This document shows, piece after piece, positions 26,898 through 37,872 of a stretch of 64,000 nucleotides of DNA (the first letter of the stretch is position 1; each line of letters opens with the position of its first letter). Location of the stretch: the NCBI GenBank assembly GCA_019634735.1, contig JAHCAT010000006.1:153457-217456 (forward strand). Reading direction: 5' to 3'. The translations under genes were made by a program, and so were the position numbers. Source of the stretch: Lysobacterales bacterium. GTDB lineage: Bacteria; Pseudomonadota; Gammaproteobacteria; Xanthomonadales; UBA2363. The notes beneath the pieces were generated by a model. The model was given only the letters and a program-made list of their open reading frames with translations. It did not search any database and was not told the DNA's origin.

Positions 26898-27848
26898 CTA
26901 CTCCCGGCCGCGCTGGGGCGTTGGCGGCACGACCACCGGCGTCTTGCCCCCGCCGACCAGTTCCGAGATGCCGGCCAGGGCGCCGAGGATGCCGGTCGCC
27001 TCGGTGGGCAGGATCAGGGTCTTCTGCTGCGGCGAGGTGGCGAACGCCTTGAGCGCCTCGACGTACTTCTGGGCGACGAAATAGTTGATCGCCTGGGTGT
27101 CGCCCTTGGCGATGGCATCGGAGACCATCTGGGTGGCGCGGGCTTCGGCCTCGGCGAGGCGCTCGCGCGCCTCGGCGTCCCGGAAGGCGGCCTCGCGGCG
27201 GCCCTCGGCTTCCAGCACGGCGGCCTGCTTCTCGCCCTCGGCGCGCAGGATCTCCGAAGCCCGGTGGCCCTCGGCCTCCAGGATGTTGGCGCGCTTCTCG
27301 CGCTCGGCCTTCATCTGCCGCGCCATCGAATCGACCAGGTCGCGCGGCGGCTGGATGTCCTTGATCTCGATGCGGTTGACCTTGATGCCCCAGGGATTGG
27401 TGGCCTGGTCGACCACCGACAGCAGCTTGGCGTTGATCTCCTCGCGCTGGCTGAGCGACTCGTCGAGGTCCATGGAGCCGATCACGGTGCGGATGTTGGT
27501 CTGCACCAGGGCGGTCATCGCCTGCTCGAGGTTGGACACCTCGTAGGCGGCCTTGGGGGAATCCAGGACCTGGAAGAAGGTGATCGCGTCGACCTTGACC
27601 ACCGCGTTGTCCTTGGTGATCACGTCCTGGGACGGCACGTCGAGCACCTGCTCCATCATGTTGATCTTGCGACCGACGTCGTAGACGATCGGCACCAGCA
27701 GGCCGAGGCCCGGGTGCATGGTGTACACGTACTTGCCGAAGCGCTCGACGGTGTACTCGTAGCCCTGCGGCACGATGCGCACGCCCTTGACGAAGGCGAA
27801 CACCACCAGCGCCACGATCACCCAGATCAGGATCGTCCCCATCTCCAT
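26898..27848 (-). CDS. SPFH/Band 7 membrane scaffold protein (QmcA-like)
   Basis: Stomatin/prohibitin-type protein, 316 aa, with one N-terminal helix (5-22) and an SPFH domain (about 22-190; RIVPQGYEYTVERFGKY, ITKDNAVVKVDAITFFQV). A charged coiled coil follows (190-250, repeats of AEGxRxAxILRAEGEKQA type) and a tail ending GISELVGG. Such proteins form large membrane rings around proteases and affect membrane domains. It is co-directional with NfeD, its usual partner. Confidence 0.92.
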   Translation of the reverse strand: MEMGTILIWVIVALVVFAFVKGVRIVPQGYEYTVERFGKYVYTMHPGLGLLVPIVYDVGRKINMMEQVLDVPSQDVITKDNAVVKVDAITFFQVLDSPKAAYEVSNLEQAMTALVQTNIRTVIGSMDLDESLSQREEINAKLLSVVDQATNPWGIKVNRIEIKDIQPPRDLVDSMARQMKAEREKRANILEAEGHRASEILRAEGEKQAAVLEAEGRREAAFRDAEARERLAEAEARATQMVSDAIAKGDTQAINYFVAQKYVEALKAFATSPQQKTLILPTEATGILGALAGISELVGGGKTPVVVPPTPQRGRE

Positions 27849-27941
27849 CGCCGCTCTCCCCGGTTGGCCGGCAAGAGGATAGCCGGAGCCGCCGGGCGGC
27901 GGGGGTGCCGGAAGGCACGGGGGCGGCGGCCCCGCCGGCGC

Positions 27942-29255
27942 TCAGCCGCCGGGCGCTGCGGGCAGGCTCAGACGCACCAGCAAGCCGCCGCCGGGCCGGT
28001 TGGACAGGGCGATGCGGCCGCCATGCGCCTCGGCGATCTCGCGCGCCAGCGCCAGGCCCAGGCCGGTGCCGCTGCGCTTGGTGGAGTAGAACGGCACCAG
28101 GGCGCTGGCCAGGACCTTCTCGCTCATGCCCGGTCCGGCATCGGCGACCTCGATGCGGCATTCGCCCGGCCCGGTGCCGACCCGCACGCTGATCGCCGCC
28201 GGGTCGGAGCCGGATTCATGGGCGTTCTTCAGCAGGTTGATGAGCGCCTGGCCGAGCTGCGCCGGGTCCGCCCATCCCGGCGCTTCCGGCAGGGGCTGCG
28301 CGACGGCGAACGGATACTGCAATGCCAGCTTGGCCAGGAACGGCTGCCAGTGGATCGCCTCCGGCCGGGGCGCCGGCAGCTTGGCGAAGGCGGCGTAGCC
28401 GCGGATGAACTCGGCCAGGTGGCCGGCACGCTCGCCGATGGTGGCCAGCACGCCGTCCAGGCGCGCCACCTCGCCGCGACGCGCCAGTTCGCGGCCGGAG
28501 TGCGCCAGCGAGGAGATCGGCGCAAGCGAGTTGTTGAGTTCGTGGCTGATCACCCGCAACACCTTCTTCCAGCTCGCCACCTCCTGGCGGCTGATCTCCC
28601 GGGTCATGTGCCGGATCAGGAACAGCCTGTGCGCCTGGCCGTTCAGGCGGAAACCGCGGGTGGCCAGGTGGAAGATCTCCTCCTCGGCGCCCAGTTCCAC
28701 GCCGAACAGGCCCTCGCGGCGCTCCGCCACCGCGTCCCGCAGCGGCGCTGGCGCGGCTTCCAGCAGGGCCGCAAGGTGATGCCCCTCGAGGCGGCGACCC
28801 GCGTGCAACAGGCGGCGCGCGGCACTGTTGGCATACACGATGGTGTCGCGGGCGTTGACCAGTACCAGGGCGGTCGGCGCGTTCTGGGCCAGGGTATCGA
28901 GCAGCAGTTCGCGCTGGAACAACGCCTGGCGCTCCTCGCGCAGGACGCGGCCGAGCGCATTGTGGGCGGCGACCAGGTCGCCGATCTCGTCGCGCCGGCG
29001 GGTCGCCAGGCTGAAGCTGAAGTCGCCGTCCTTGAACGCCGCGACGCTGCCGGTCAGGGCCCGCAGCAGGCTGGCCAGGGGCCGGGTCAGCAGGCGCGCC
29101 GCGACCAGGCAGACCCCCAGGCTGAGCAGTGCCGCCAGCGCGAACACCAGGCGGCCGCCGAGGTCGCGGCCGTGCAAAAGCACGCCCAGCCCGGTGCCCA
29201 GCAGCATCGCCGCCACCAGCAGCAGGGCCAGGCGCAGCTCCAGGCTGGTGCGCAC
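27942..29255 (-). CDS. NtrY-type sensor histidine kinase
   Basis: Membrane sensor kinase, 437 aa. Two helices (about 8-25 and 33-55) with almost no periplasmic loop, a HAMP-like linker (55-105, ending RRRDEIGDLVAAHN), a PAS domain (125-215, APTALVLVNARDTIVYANSAA) and the kinase core. The phosphorylated His lies in VISHELNNSLAPISSLAHSG; the ATPase shows LINLLKNAHESG, VADAGPGM and TGLGLALAREIAEAHGG. It follows its NtrC-type partner by 16 bases. With so little outside the membrane it probably reads a membrane or cytoplasmic signal such as envelope stress; that is inference. Confidence 0.88.
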   Translation of the reverse strand: MRTSLELRLALLLVAAMLLGTGLGVLLHGRDLGGRLVFALAALLSLGVCLVAARLLTRPLASLLRALTGSVAAFKDGDFSFSLATRRRDEIGDLVAAHNALGRVLREERQALFQRELLLDTLAQNAPTALVLVNARDTIVYANSAARRLLHAGRRLEGHHLAALLEAAPAPLRDAVAERREGLFGVELGAEEEIFHLATRGFRLNGQAHRLFLIRHMTREISRQEVASWKKVLRVISHELNNSLAPISSLAHSGRELARRGEVARLDGVLATIGERAGHLAEFIRGYAAFAKLPAPRPEAIHWQPFLAKLALQYPFAVAQPLPEAPGWADPAQLGQALINLLKNAHESGSDPAAISVRVGTGPGECRIEVADAGPGMSEKVLASALVPFYSTKRSGTGLGLALAREIAEAHGGRIALSNRPGGGLLVRLSLPAAPGG

Positions 29256-29271
29256 GGCCCGCGGCAGCCGG

Positions 29272-30645
<1,374 letters not shown>

Positions 30646-30731
30646 CTTCCCGCCCCCCCGTGCATCGCATGGATGCCGCAGGGGGCTCAGGGGTTGCGTC
30701 GGCGATGTTAGCCGACCGCCGCAAGGGCGGC

Positions 30732-31955
30732 TCAGGCGGTGCGGGTTGCCAGCGCCGGTGGCACCGCGGCTGCCCGTCCCGCCGGGCCGAGCACCGCCAA
30801 CTGGCCGAGCACGAACACGACCAGCGCGCCGGCCGGCAGGTAGTACCAGGGCAGGCGCTGGGCGTTGATGGCCTGCATCAGCCAGGCGTTGAAGCCATAG
30901 GTGAGCGCCGCGCCCAGCACGATGCCCAGGCCGATCATCAGGCCGTTCTCGGTCTGGAACCAGACGCGGATGTTGAGCCGCCTGGCGCCCAGCGCGCGCC
31001 GGGTGCCGATCTGCTTGATGCGGCGGGTCACCCAGAAGCTGGTCAGGCCGACGATGCCCAGGCCGGTGACCAGCACCATCGCCAGCATGGTGCCGGAAAG
31101 GATCGACATCATCGCCCGATCCTGCCTGTAGGAGGCCGCCCGCACATCCTCGACGGCGCGCACCCGGCGCACCAGCCGACCGCCGTTCGACGCCTGCAGG
31201 GCTGCCTCGACCTGGGCCATCACCCGATCCCGCTCGCCTGGCTCGGTCCGCACCAGGTAGCGGGAGAATGCGCCGTCCACCGAGATGGTGGGCACCAGCG
31301 CGGACTGGTCGATGCTCTGCGAGCCCACCCAGGGCTGCTGGAGGTGGTCGATCACACCGATGATGGTCACCGTCCGGTTGTCGTTGCCCAGGCCGTACAC
31401 CTGCTGCCCCACCGCGTTGCCGTCGGGAAACAGTGCCCTGGCCAGCGCCTCGGTGACGATCACCACGTCGACCGTCACGCCGGTGGCCTGGCTCAGCTCG
31501 CCGATCTCGTCGGGGCGGAAATTGCGCCCCTCGACCAAGGTCAGACCGAAGGTATCGATCGCCTGCTCGTCCGCGAAGTAGAGGGCGGTGCTGAAGCCTT
31601 CCCGGCTGTCGGTGCCGTCGTCCGGCGTCAGCGCAAGCCCGGTGCTCCAGCCGCCGTTGCTGGTCGGCACGGTGTTGGTGGTGACGGCGTTGCGGACACC
31701 CGGCATGGCGCGCAGCAGTGCCAGGTCGGCGGCGACCGCGTCGCGCAGGTCGTAGCCCGGCGCAAAGCCGAGGCTGTCCACCGTGAAGGTGTTGGTCTCG
31801 TCCATCCCGCTGGGCCGGCCGACACGCTCGGCGCGCTCGACGACGATGAACAGGCTGTTGCAGATCACCGCCAGGGTGATCGCCACCTGGGCGACGATCA
31901 GGAACAGGCCGGCCTTGTTGCGCATCAGGGCGGAGAAGATGGGTCGAAGTTCCAT
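30732..31955 (-). CDS. MacB/FtsX-type ABC transporter permease 2
   Basis: Inner-membrane permease, 407 aa, of the MacB mechanotransmission class: helix 1 at about 15-38, a large periplasmic MacB-PCD domain (40-280) and three C-terminal helices in the FtsX domain (from MSILSGTMLAMVLVTGLGIVGL, with RIKQIGTRRALGARR after it, the conserved RxREIGxRRAxGA loop). It is ten bases downstream of permease 1 and pairs with it as a heterodimer. These systems drive outward transport or lipoprotein/peptide handling through the adaptor rather than import. Confidence 0.88.
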   Translation of the reverse strand: MELRPIFSALMRNKAGLFLIVAQVAITLAVICNSLFIVVERAERVGRPSGMDETNTFTVDSLGFAPGYDLRDAVAADLALLRAMPGVRNAVTTNTVPTSNGGWSTGLALTPDDGTDSREGFSTALYFADEQAIDTFGLTLVEGRNFRPDEIGELSQATGVTVDVVIVTEALARALFPDGNAVGQQVYGLGNDNRTVTIIGVIDHLQQPWVGSQSIDQSALVPTISVDGAFSRYLVRTEPGERDRVMAQVEAALQASNGGRLVRRVRAVEDVRAASYRQDRAMMSILSGTMLAMVLVTGLGIVGLTSFWVTRRIKQIGTRRALGARRLNIRVWFQTENGLMIGLGIVLGAALTYGFNAWLMQAINAQRLPWYYLPAGALVVFVLGQLAVLGPAGRAAAVPPALATRTA

Positions 31956-31965
31956 GGCCGGAGTC

Positions 31966-33282
31966 CTAGTTGGATTTGAGCTGCAGGGCCGGGGCGACCC
32001 GGCAGGCCCGCCAGGTCGGCAGCAGGCCTGCCAGAAGACTGGCGGCGACAGCGGCGACCACGGTGATGCCCACCATGCCGCCGTCGAGTACCGCCACCTG
32101 GGCGATCGCGCCGTTGCCGTACAGGCTGCGCAGACCGGCCAGGCCAAGCCAGGTGAGCAGCAGGCCGGCGACCGCGCCGGCCATGCCGACGGCGCCGGAC
32201 TCGATCAGGAACTGCGTGAAGATCTGCCGACGGCTGGCGCCGACCGCGCGACGCAGGCCGATCTCCGAGGCGCGCGCCATGAACTTGGCGAGCAGCAGGC
32301 CGACCGTGTTGATCAGGCAGACCAGCAGGAACGCGAACGCCAGCCAGGTCTGGGTCTGCGCATCGCGCGGCACCACCCGGCGTTCCGCCAGCCACTCGGA
32401 GACGCTGCTGACCCGGTTGTTGAGCGGGCGCGGGAAGCGGCCGGCGCTCTTCTGCTCCTGCACATAGCCGTCCAGGTAGTCCTTGTACGCCGCGGCGGCG
32501 GCCCGCCCGGGCAGCTCCACCCAGAACGCCATCCATATGCACTCCGAGGCCAGCCAGTTCGCATAGCCGCTGCCAGGGTCGGACCAGCAGTTGTTGTTGT
32601 TGCTGGAGGTGCGCTCCTTCTCGACGCCGATGCCGAACGGCATGAACATCTCCTCGACGTCATTGAACGCCCCCGAGGAGATCTCGTAGAACTTCGGCTG
32701 CGGATCCCAGGCGTCGATGACGCCGGCGACGGTGTATTCCTCGCCGTCCATGCGCACGCGCCTGCCGACGCTGTTCTCGCCGCCGAACAGGCGCTCGTTC
32801 AGCGCCTTGCCCAGCACCACCACGCGCGCGTTGCCGTCGTCCGCCCGGCGGTCCCAGCCGCCGCCGAACAGGAAGGGCACGTCGAACATCGGGAAGAAGT
32901 CGCCATGCGTGTACAGGACCTGCGCCTGGAATGGCTTGACCTCGGGATTCTCCGGCTCCACCGGCACGAAGTTGGGGAACATCGCCGCCTGCCGGGTCGC
33001 CTGCTGGGCCCGGTACAGGGCCATGGCGTCCTGGTAGGTCATCAGGTTTGGCGGGTTGCCGTACTGGTCGTAGGCGTTGCTGGGCGACCAGTTGTCGACC
33101 TGCGGGCGGTAGACGCGGTCGTCGCGGTGCGCCATCGGATTGCCCGACATCGCGCGCAGCACGGTCAGCGCGGTCATCGAGGCGCCGATGCCCAGGGCGA
33201 TCGCGGCCACCATCAGCGCGGTGAGCACCGGGTTCCTGCGCAGGCTGCGGCCTGCCAGCCAGGCGTAATACTGGATCAGCAT
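31966..33282 (-). CDS. MacB/FtsX-type ABC transporter permease 1
   Basis: Partner permease, 438 aa: YYAWLAGRSLRRNPVLTALMVAAIALGIGASMT forms helix 1 (the run is split by charged residues), then a periplasmic domain (about 45-300) with Asn/Trp-rich insertions (SSNNNNCW near residue 222 and WMAFWVELPG), then the FtsX domain with EIGLRRAVGASRRQIFTQF. The periplasmic part is longer than in permease 2. It starts ten bases after the ATPase stop. Sequence divergence between the two permeases fits a heterodimeric exporter. Confidence 0.88.
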   Translation of the reverse strand: MLIQYYAWLAGRSLRRNPVLTALMVAAIALGIGASMTALTVLRAMSGNPMAHRDDRVYRPQVDNWSPSNAYDQYGNPPNLMTYQDAMALYRAQQATRQAAMFPNFVPVEPENPEVKPFQAQVLYTHGDFFPMFDVPFLFGGGWDRRADDGNARVVVLGKALNERLFGGENSVGRRVRMDGEEYTVAGVIDAWDPQPKFYEISSGAFNDVEEMFMPFGIGVEKERTSSNNNNCWSDPGSGYANWLASECIWMAFWVELPGRAAAAAYKDYLDGYVQEQKSAGRFPRPLNNRVSSVSEWLAERRVVPRDAQTQTWLAFAFLLVCLINTVGLLLAKFMARASEIGLRRAVGASRRQIFTQFLIESGAVGMAGAVAGLLLTWLGLAGLRSLYGNGAIAQVAVLDGGMVGITVVAAVAASLLAGLLPTWRACRVAPALQLKSN

Positions 33283-33292
33283 GGCGGGCTCC

Positions 33293-34003
33293 TCAGGCGG
33301 TGGCGATGGCGCTTGCCAGCACCAGGGCCGGGCCGTCGTCCAGGTCGGTGACCTGGCCGTCGATGATGTGGACGTTGCGCTGGGCGCGGGCGGCCAGTTC
33401 CGGATCGTGGGTGACCATGACGATGGTGGTGCCCTGGTCGTTGATCTCCTCGAGCAGGTCCATGACCCCGCGTGCCATCAACGAATCCAGGTTGCCGGTC
33501 GGCTCGTCGGCGAGCAGCAGCCGGGGGCTGCCGGCCAAGGCGCGGGCGATCGCAACGCGCTGCTGCTGGCCGCCCGAAAGCTCGCTGGGGTAGTGCTTCT
33601 GCCGCGACGACAGGCCGACCTTGGCGAGCGCCTCCTCGATCCGGCGGCGGCGCTCGGCGGCATTGAAGCCGCGGTAGCGCAACGGCACGTCGACGTTGTC
33701 GAACAGGTTGAGGTCGGGGATCAGGTTGAAGCCCTGGAAGATGAAGCCGATTTTCTCGTTGCGAAGCCGGGAGCGCGCATTGTCGTCCATGCCATGCACG
33801 TCGACGCCGTCCAGGCGGTAGATGCCGGCGCTGAAGGTCTCGAGCAGGCCGGCGATATTGAGGAAGGTGGTCTTGCCGGAGCCGGACGGGCCGGTCACGG
33901 CGACGAACTCGCCCTCCCGGACGTGGATCGAGAAGTCGCGCAGCGCGTGGGTCTCGATCATGTGGGTCTGGTAGACCTTGGAGAGGTTCTGCATCAGCAG
34001 CAT
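33293..34003 (-). CDS. MacB/LolD-type ABC transporter ATPase
   Basis: ATP-binding subunit, 236 aa. Walker A GPSGSGKTTFLN, Q-loop FIFQGFNLI, signature LSGGQQQRVAIARAL, Walker B RLLLADEPTGNLD and the H-loop VTHDPELAAR are all intact. Length and the LDSLMARGVMDLL segment match the LolD/MacB class that powers mechanotransmission exporters. It lies between the adaptor and permease genes and is cytoplasmic. No TolC-like gene is in the window, so the outer-membrane channel must be supplied from elsewhere. Confidence 0.93.
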   Translation of the reverse strand: MLLMQNLSKVYQTHMIETHALRDFSIHVREGEFVAVTGPSGSGKTTFLNIAGLLETFSAGIYRLDGVDVHGMDDNARSRLRNEKIGFIFQGFNLIPDLNLFDNVDVPLRYRGFNAAERRRRIEEALAKVGLSSRQKHYPSELSGGQQQRVAIARALAGSPRLLLADEPTGNLDSLMARGVMDLLEEINDQGTTIVMVTHDPELAARAQRNVHIIDGQVTDLDDGPALVLASAIATA

Positions 34004-34090
34004 GGCGGGGTTCCTGGGCGTTCGGTCGGGGAAAGGGGTTGCGGTTGCCTACGCTGCCGCCGGGCAAGCGGTCGGGCGGGCACGGTGCCG

Positions 34091-35416
34091 TCAGGGGCGG
34101 TCGCCGGTGAGGTGGATGCGCTCCGCGTCCTCGAAGGCGTCGGTTCCGGCGATCACGATGCGGTCGCCGGCGGACAGGCCCGACACCACTTCGATCTCCG
34201 ACAGGCTGCCGGCGCCGAGCTGGATCGGGCGCCGAACCGCGAAGCCGTCGACCACCACGTAAGCCTGGCGGCCGCTGCCCGCCTCCACGAAGGGTCCGCG
34301 CTGCACCTTCAGGACGTCGTTGCGCTCGTCGATCAGCACCCGCGCCGACAGGCGCTGGCTCTGGCGCAATCCCGAGGGTTGCTCTTCCACGAAGCGCAGG
34401 CGCGCCCGGACCTGGCCGTTGACCACCTCCGGCGACAGCGAGGCAAGCTCGGCACGGAACGCCCGCCCCTGGAAGGCCACTTCGCCCGGCAGGCCGGGAC
34501 TCAGGTCGTCGGCGAAGCTTTCCGGGGCGTCGATCTCCAGCTCCAGCCGGCTCAGGTCGATCACGGTCAGCAGGCCGGCGTCGCGGCCGACCGCGCTGCG
34601 GTCGGCGACCAGGAGCGTGCCGACCCGGCCTGCGACCGGTGCGCGGATGGTCAACTCCTCGACCTGGCGGGCAAGGTCGGCGACCACCAGGCGCTGGCGA
34701 TCAAGGGCCAGCTCACGCGCGCGCAGCTCGAAGGCCAGGGATTCGCGCTCCAGATCGGAATCGGCACCGGCGTGGCCGAAGCCCAGTTCGGCATTGCGCA
34801 GCGCGTCCCGTGCGCGCAGATGGTCGACCTCACTGATCGATCGCGTCGCCCAGGCGGCGTCGGCCCGCTGCATCTCCCGCTGCGCGGCCAGCAGCGCGAC
34901 TTCGGCCTCGTCGCGGGTGCGCGCGGTCAGCAACTGCCGCTTGCGGTTGTCGATGCGGGCCCGCGCCACTTCGATCTCCAGCCCCTGCAGGGTGGACCGT
35001 TCGCGCGACAGGGCGTTGTCCAGCTCGGGGCTGCGCAGCTCGGCGAGCGGCGCGCCCAGCTCCACCTCATCGCCGGGCGCGACCAGGAAACCGACGGTGC
35101 CGGCAGCCGGCGCGTACAGGGTCGGGCTGACGGCAGCGACGATGCGGCCCTGCACGGCCAGGTCGCGGACCAGGGTGCCGCGTTCGACGGTGGCGATGCG
35201 CAGACGGTCGGCGGAGACCGAGCGTGTTGCCGACAGGGTGGACACCAGGTCCGGCAGCAGCCAGGCGAGCCCGGCGAGCAGCGCTGCGGCGACGGCACCG
35301 TGTCGCAACAGCCGCCTCCGGCGCAGGCGCGGATCCACGGCAAGCACGCGATCCTGCGCTGCCGTGTCGCGGATGCCCGGTCGGGGCGCGGGGGCCGGGG
35401 GAGGAAGGCCATCCAT
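34091..35416 (-). CDS. HlyD/MacA-type periplasmic adaptor of the ABC exporter
   Basis: Membrane-fusion protein, about 441 aa. One inner-membrane helix (HGAVAAALLAGLAWLL), a first beta-barrel/lipoyl half, an alpha-helical hairpin (SRERSTLQGLEIEVARARIDN through ALDRQRLVVADLARQVEELTIRAPVAGRVG, in pieces), and the second lipoyl and barrel domains. The hairpin docks on a TolC-type channel in known systems. The chosen ATG (35416) has a GGAG at good spacing; ATG 35434 and GTG 35476 are in frame upstream. First gene of the adaptor-ATPase-permease-permease-regulator-kinase run. Confidence 0.85.
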   Translation of the reverse strand: MDGLPPPAPAPRPGIRDTAAQDRVLAVDPRLRRRRLLRHGAVAAALLAGLAWLLPDLVSTLSATRSVSADRLRIATVERGTLVRDLAVQGRIVAAVSPTLYAPAAGTVGFLVAPGDEVELGAPLAELRSPELDNALSRERSTLQGLEIEVARARIDNRKRQLLTARTRDEAEVALLAAQREMQRADAAWATRSISEVDHLRARDALRNAELGFGHAGADSDLERESLAFELRARELALDRQRLVVADLARQVEELTIRAPVAGRVGTLLVADRSAVGRDAGLLTVIDLSRLELEIDAPESFADDLSPGLPGEVAFQGRAFRAELASLSPEVVNGQVRARLRFVEEQPSGLRQSQRLSARVLIDERNDVLKVQRGPFVEAGSGRQAYVVVDGFAVRRPIQLGAGSLSEIEVVSGLSAGDRIVIAGTDAFEDAERIHLTGDRP

Positions 35417-35561
35417 GTCGGGTCTCCGGTTCATGGCCTCGTGCAGCACCTCGCGTGCCAGGAGAGGAATGTCCACGAATCAATGACTTGAAACGCCTCC
35501 CGAGGTGTCCGCTCGCTGTCCGATGCCGCCGTCGCGTGTCCGTGAAGGTCGTTATTGCAAA

Positions 35562-35576
35562 TGCGAATCCGTCTCA
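35562..35576 (+). promoter_or_regulatory. Weak Fur-like box between exporter and TonB receptor
   Basis: TGCGAAT-C-CGTCTCA fits a 7-1-7 Fur operator on its left arm and only partly on the right; AAATGCGAATC is shared with the stronger box at 26378. It lies 47 bases upstream of the TonB-dependent receptor start, in the divergent gap shared with the exporter adaptor. Iron control of the receptor is plausible but not proven by sequence. Confidence 0.4.
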
Positions 35577-35622
35577 GTAACGTACGCGCATTGCAGATTT
35601 CCTTGACCCTCCCGGACTCCCC

Positions 35623-37821
35623 ATGCCCCCTCTCCACCCCCTGGCCGCAGCCGTCATCGCCGCGCTGCTCGTCCTGCCCGTCTCCGCCGCCGAGGTCCCC
35701 CTCGACGATGCCGCCGAACTCGACCGCACGGTGGTGGTCGGCAGCCGCGAGAAGGCGCTGGAAACCGCCGGATCGGCGCAATACGTCGGTGCCGACGAGC
35801 TGGCCGCGTTCGAGCACGCCGACGCGCAGCGCGTTCTGCGCCAGGTCCCAGGTGTCTACCTGATCGACGAGGAGGGCTACGGACTGCGCCCCAACATCGG
35901 CATCCGCGGCTCGGGCACCGACCGCAACAGCCGGATCACCGTGATGGAGGACGGCGTGCTGATCGCGCCGGCCGCGTACGCCGCGCCCGCCGCCTACTAC
36001 TTCCCGACCATGCAGCGGATGTCGGCGGTCGAGGTGCGCAAGGGTTCGGCGTCGATCCGCTCCGGTCCGCGCACCACCGGCGGCGTCGTCAACTTCGTGA
36101 GCACGGGCATTCCGGACCGTCCCCTGGCCGGCAAGGCCCAGGTGCTGTTCGGCCAGGACAGCACCCTGCAGGGCCATGGCTGGGCCGGTGGCACCCTGGA
36201 CAACGGGCTGGGCTGGCTGGTCGAGACCGTCCAGCAGGCCACCGACGGCTACAAGCGCCTGGATGGCGGCGGCGACACCGGCTACGACCTGCAGGACTGG
36301 CGCGTCCGCCTGGGCTGGACCAGCACCGATCCCTCGGCGCTGCGCCAGCGCATCGAGCTCAAGCTCGGTCGCACCGACCAGGCCTCGGATGAAACCTACC
36401 TGGGGCTCACCGACGCCGACTTCCGGGCCGACCCGCAGCGCCGCTATGCGGCCAGCGCGCTGGACAACATCACCACCGAACACGAGCAGATCGAGCTGCG
36501 CCACGGCATCGTCCTGACCGACAGCGTCGATCTGAGCACCACCGCCTACCGGCACGAGTTCAGCCGTGCCTGGTACAAGCTGCAGGACGTCACCGGCGGA
36601 TCTCTCTCGGCCATCCTGGCCAATCCGGCGCAATTCCAGACGCAGTTCGGCTGGCTGACCGGGCAGGATTCGCCGGACAACGCCCTTCGCCTCCGCAACA
36701 ACAACCGCAGCTACGAACAGGAAGGCCTGCAGTCGGTGCTGGGCTGGTCGTTCGGCGGCGAGGTCTCGCACCTGCTGGAGGTCGGCGTGCGCTGGCACCG
36801 GGACTTCGAGGACCGCTTCCAGCAGGACGACCGCTACCGGATGCGCGATGGCCGGCTCGAGCTGACCCAGGCCGGGGCGCCGGGCAGCCAGGAGAACCGC
36901 AAGGTCTCCGCGAAGGCACTGGCGCTGTACGTTCAGGACGAGATCCGCTTCGGCGACTTCATCCTGACCCCCGGCGTGCGCCACGAGCGCATCGACCTGG
37001 AACGGCTGGACTGGGCCCTGAACGACCCCGGCCGCGCCGGAGGAACCATCCGGGTGATCCGCGACCAGGTGAACCAGACCATCCCCGGCGTCGGCCTGAC
37101 CTGGCTGGCCAGTCCATCCTGGTCGCTGTTCGCCAGCGTCCACAAGGGCTTCAACCCGCCAGCGCCGGGCAGCACCGCGGCATCGGAGGAAAGCGTCAAC
37201 ACCGAGATCGGTGCCCGCTTCGAACGTGGCTCCCTGTTCGCCGAACTGATCGGCTTCCACAACGACTACGACAACCTGGTCGGCACCTGCACCGCCTCGA
37301 CCGGCGGCAACTGCAACATCGGCGACCAGTTCGACGGCGGCAAGGCCCGGGTCCAGGGCGTCGAGGCGCGCATGGAACTGACCGGCAATGCCGGTGGCGC
37401 CGTGGAGGTGCCGTTCCAGGCCAACTACACCTGGACCGAGGCCAGCTTCCGGTCAAGCTTCAACAGCGGCTTCGGCGAATGGGGCACGGTGATTCGCGGC
37501 GACGAACTGCCCTACCTGCCCGAGCACATGTTCCATGCCGCGACGGGTCTGCGCGGCGAGCGCTGGAGCGCCTTCCTGGGCGTCGCCTACGTGGACGCCA
37601 TGCGGACCACCGCCGGCCAGGGGCCGGTGGCAGCCGCCAACGCCACCGACTCGGCCTGGGTCTGGGACCTGAGCGCCTCCTGGCAGGTCGCCCGCGGACT
37701 GGAGCTATTTTCCCGTATCGAGAATCTGACCGACCGCGAGTACATCGTCTCGCGGCGGCCCTCCGGCGCCCGTCCGGGCCTGCCGCGCACGGCCCTGGTC
37801 GGCCTGCGCTACAGCTTCTGA
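35623..37821 (+). CDS. FecA-like TonB-dependent outer-membrane receptor
   Basis: Outer-membrane siderophore or metal-chelate receptor, 732 aa. Signal peptide 1-22 (ending VSAAE), then a TonB-box-like RTVVVGSRE, the plug domain (about 40-155: DAQRVLRQVPGVYLIDEEGYGLRPNIGIRG, interrupted by its own turns; SAVEVRKGSASIRSGPRTTGGVVNF) and a 22-stranded barrel ending ALVGLRYSF with the terminal Phe. The plug best resembles FecA (ferric dicitrate). No FecIR-type regulators are adjacent. Uptake needs TonB-ExbBD. A partial Fur-like box lies upstream. No strong Shine-Dalgarno is visible before the ATG. Confidence 0.9.
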   Translation: MPPLHPLAAAVIAALLVLPVSAAEVPLDDAAELDRTVVVGSREKALETAGSAQYVGADELAAFEHADAQRVLRQVPGVYLIDEEGYGLRPNIGIRGSGTDRNSRITVMEDGVLIAPAAYAAPAAYYFPTMQRMSAVEVRKGSASIRSGPRTTGGVVNFVSTGIPDRPLAGKAQVLFGQDSTLQGHGWAGGTLDNGLGWLVETVQQATDGYKRLDGGGDTGYDLQDWRVRLGWTSTDPSALRQRIELKLGRTDQASDETYLGLTDADFRADPQRRYAASALDNITTEHEQIELRHGIVLTDSVDLSTTAYRHEFSRAWYKLQDVTGGSLSAILANPAQFQTQFGWLTGQDSPDNALRLRNNNRSYEQEGLQSVLGWSFGGEVSHLLEVGVRWHRDFEDRFQQDDRYRMRDGRLELTQAGAPGSQENRKVSAKALALYVQDEIRFGDFILTPGVRHERIDLERLDWALNDPGRAGGTIRVIRDQVNQTIPGVGLTWLASPSWSLFASVHKGFNPPAPGSTAASEESVNTEIGARFERGSLFAELIGFHNDYDNLVGTCTASTGGNCNIGDQFDGGKARVQGVEARMELTGNAGGAVEVPFQANYTWTEASFRSSFNSGFGEWGTVIRGDELPYLPEHMFHAATGLRGERWSAFLGVAYVDAMRTTAGQGPVAAANATDSAWVWDLSASWQVARGLELFSRIENLTDREYIVSRRPSGARPGLPRTALVGLRYSF

Positions 37822-37872
37822 GCGGGGCGGCGCCGACGTCCGGCTGCCGGGTACCGGTGCCGCCCGCCGGAC

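Noticed and set aside
35417..35622. Sigma-54 promoter for the ABC exporter
   Set aside because: Looked for TGGCAC-N5-TTGC on both strands of the divergent gap and found none close enough.
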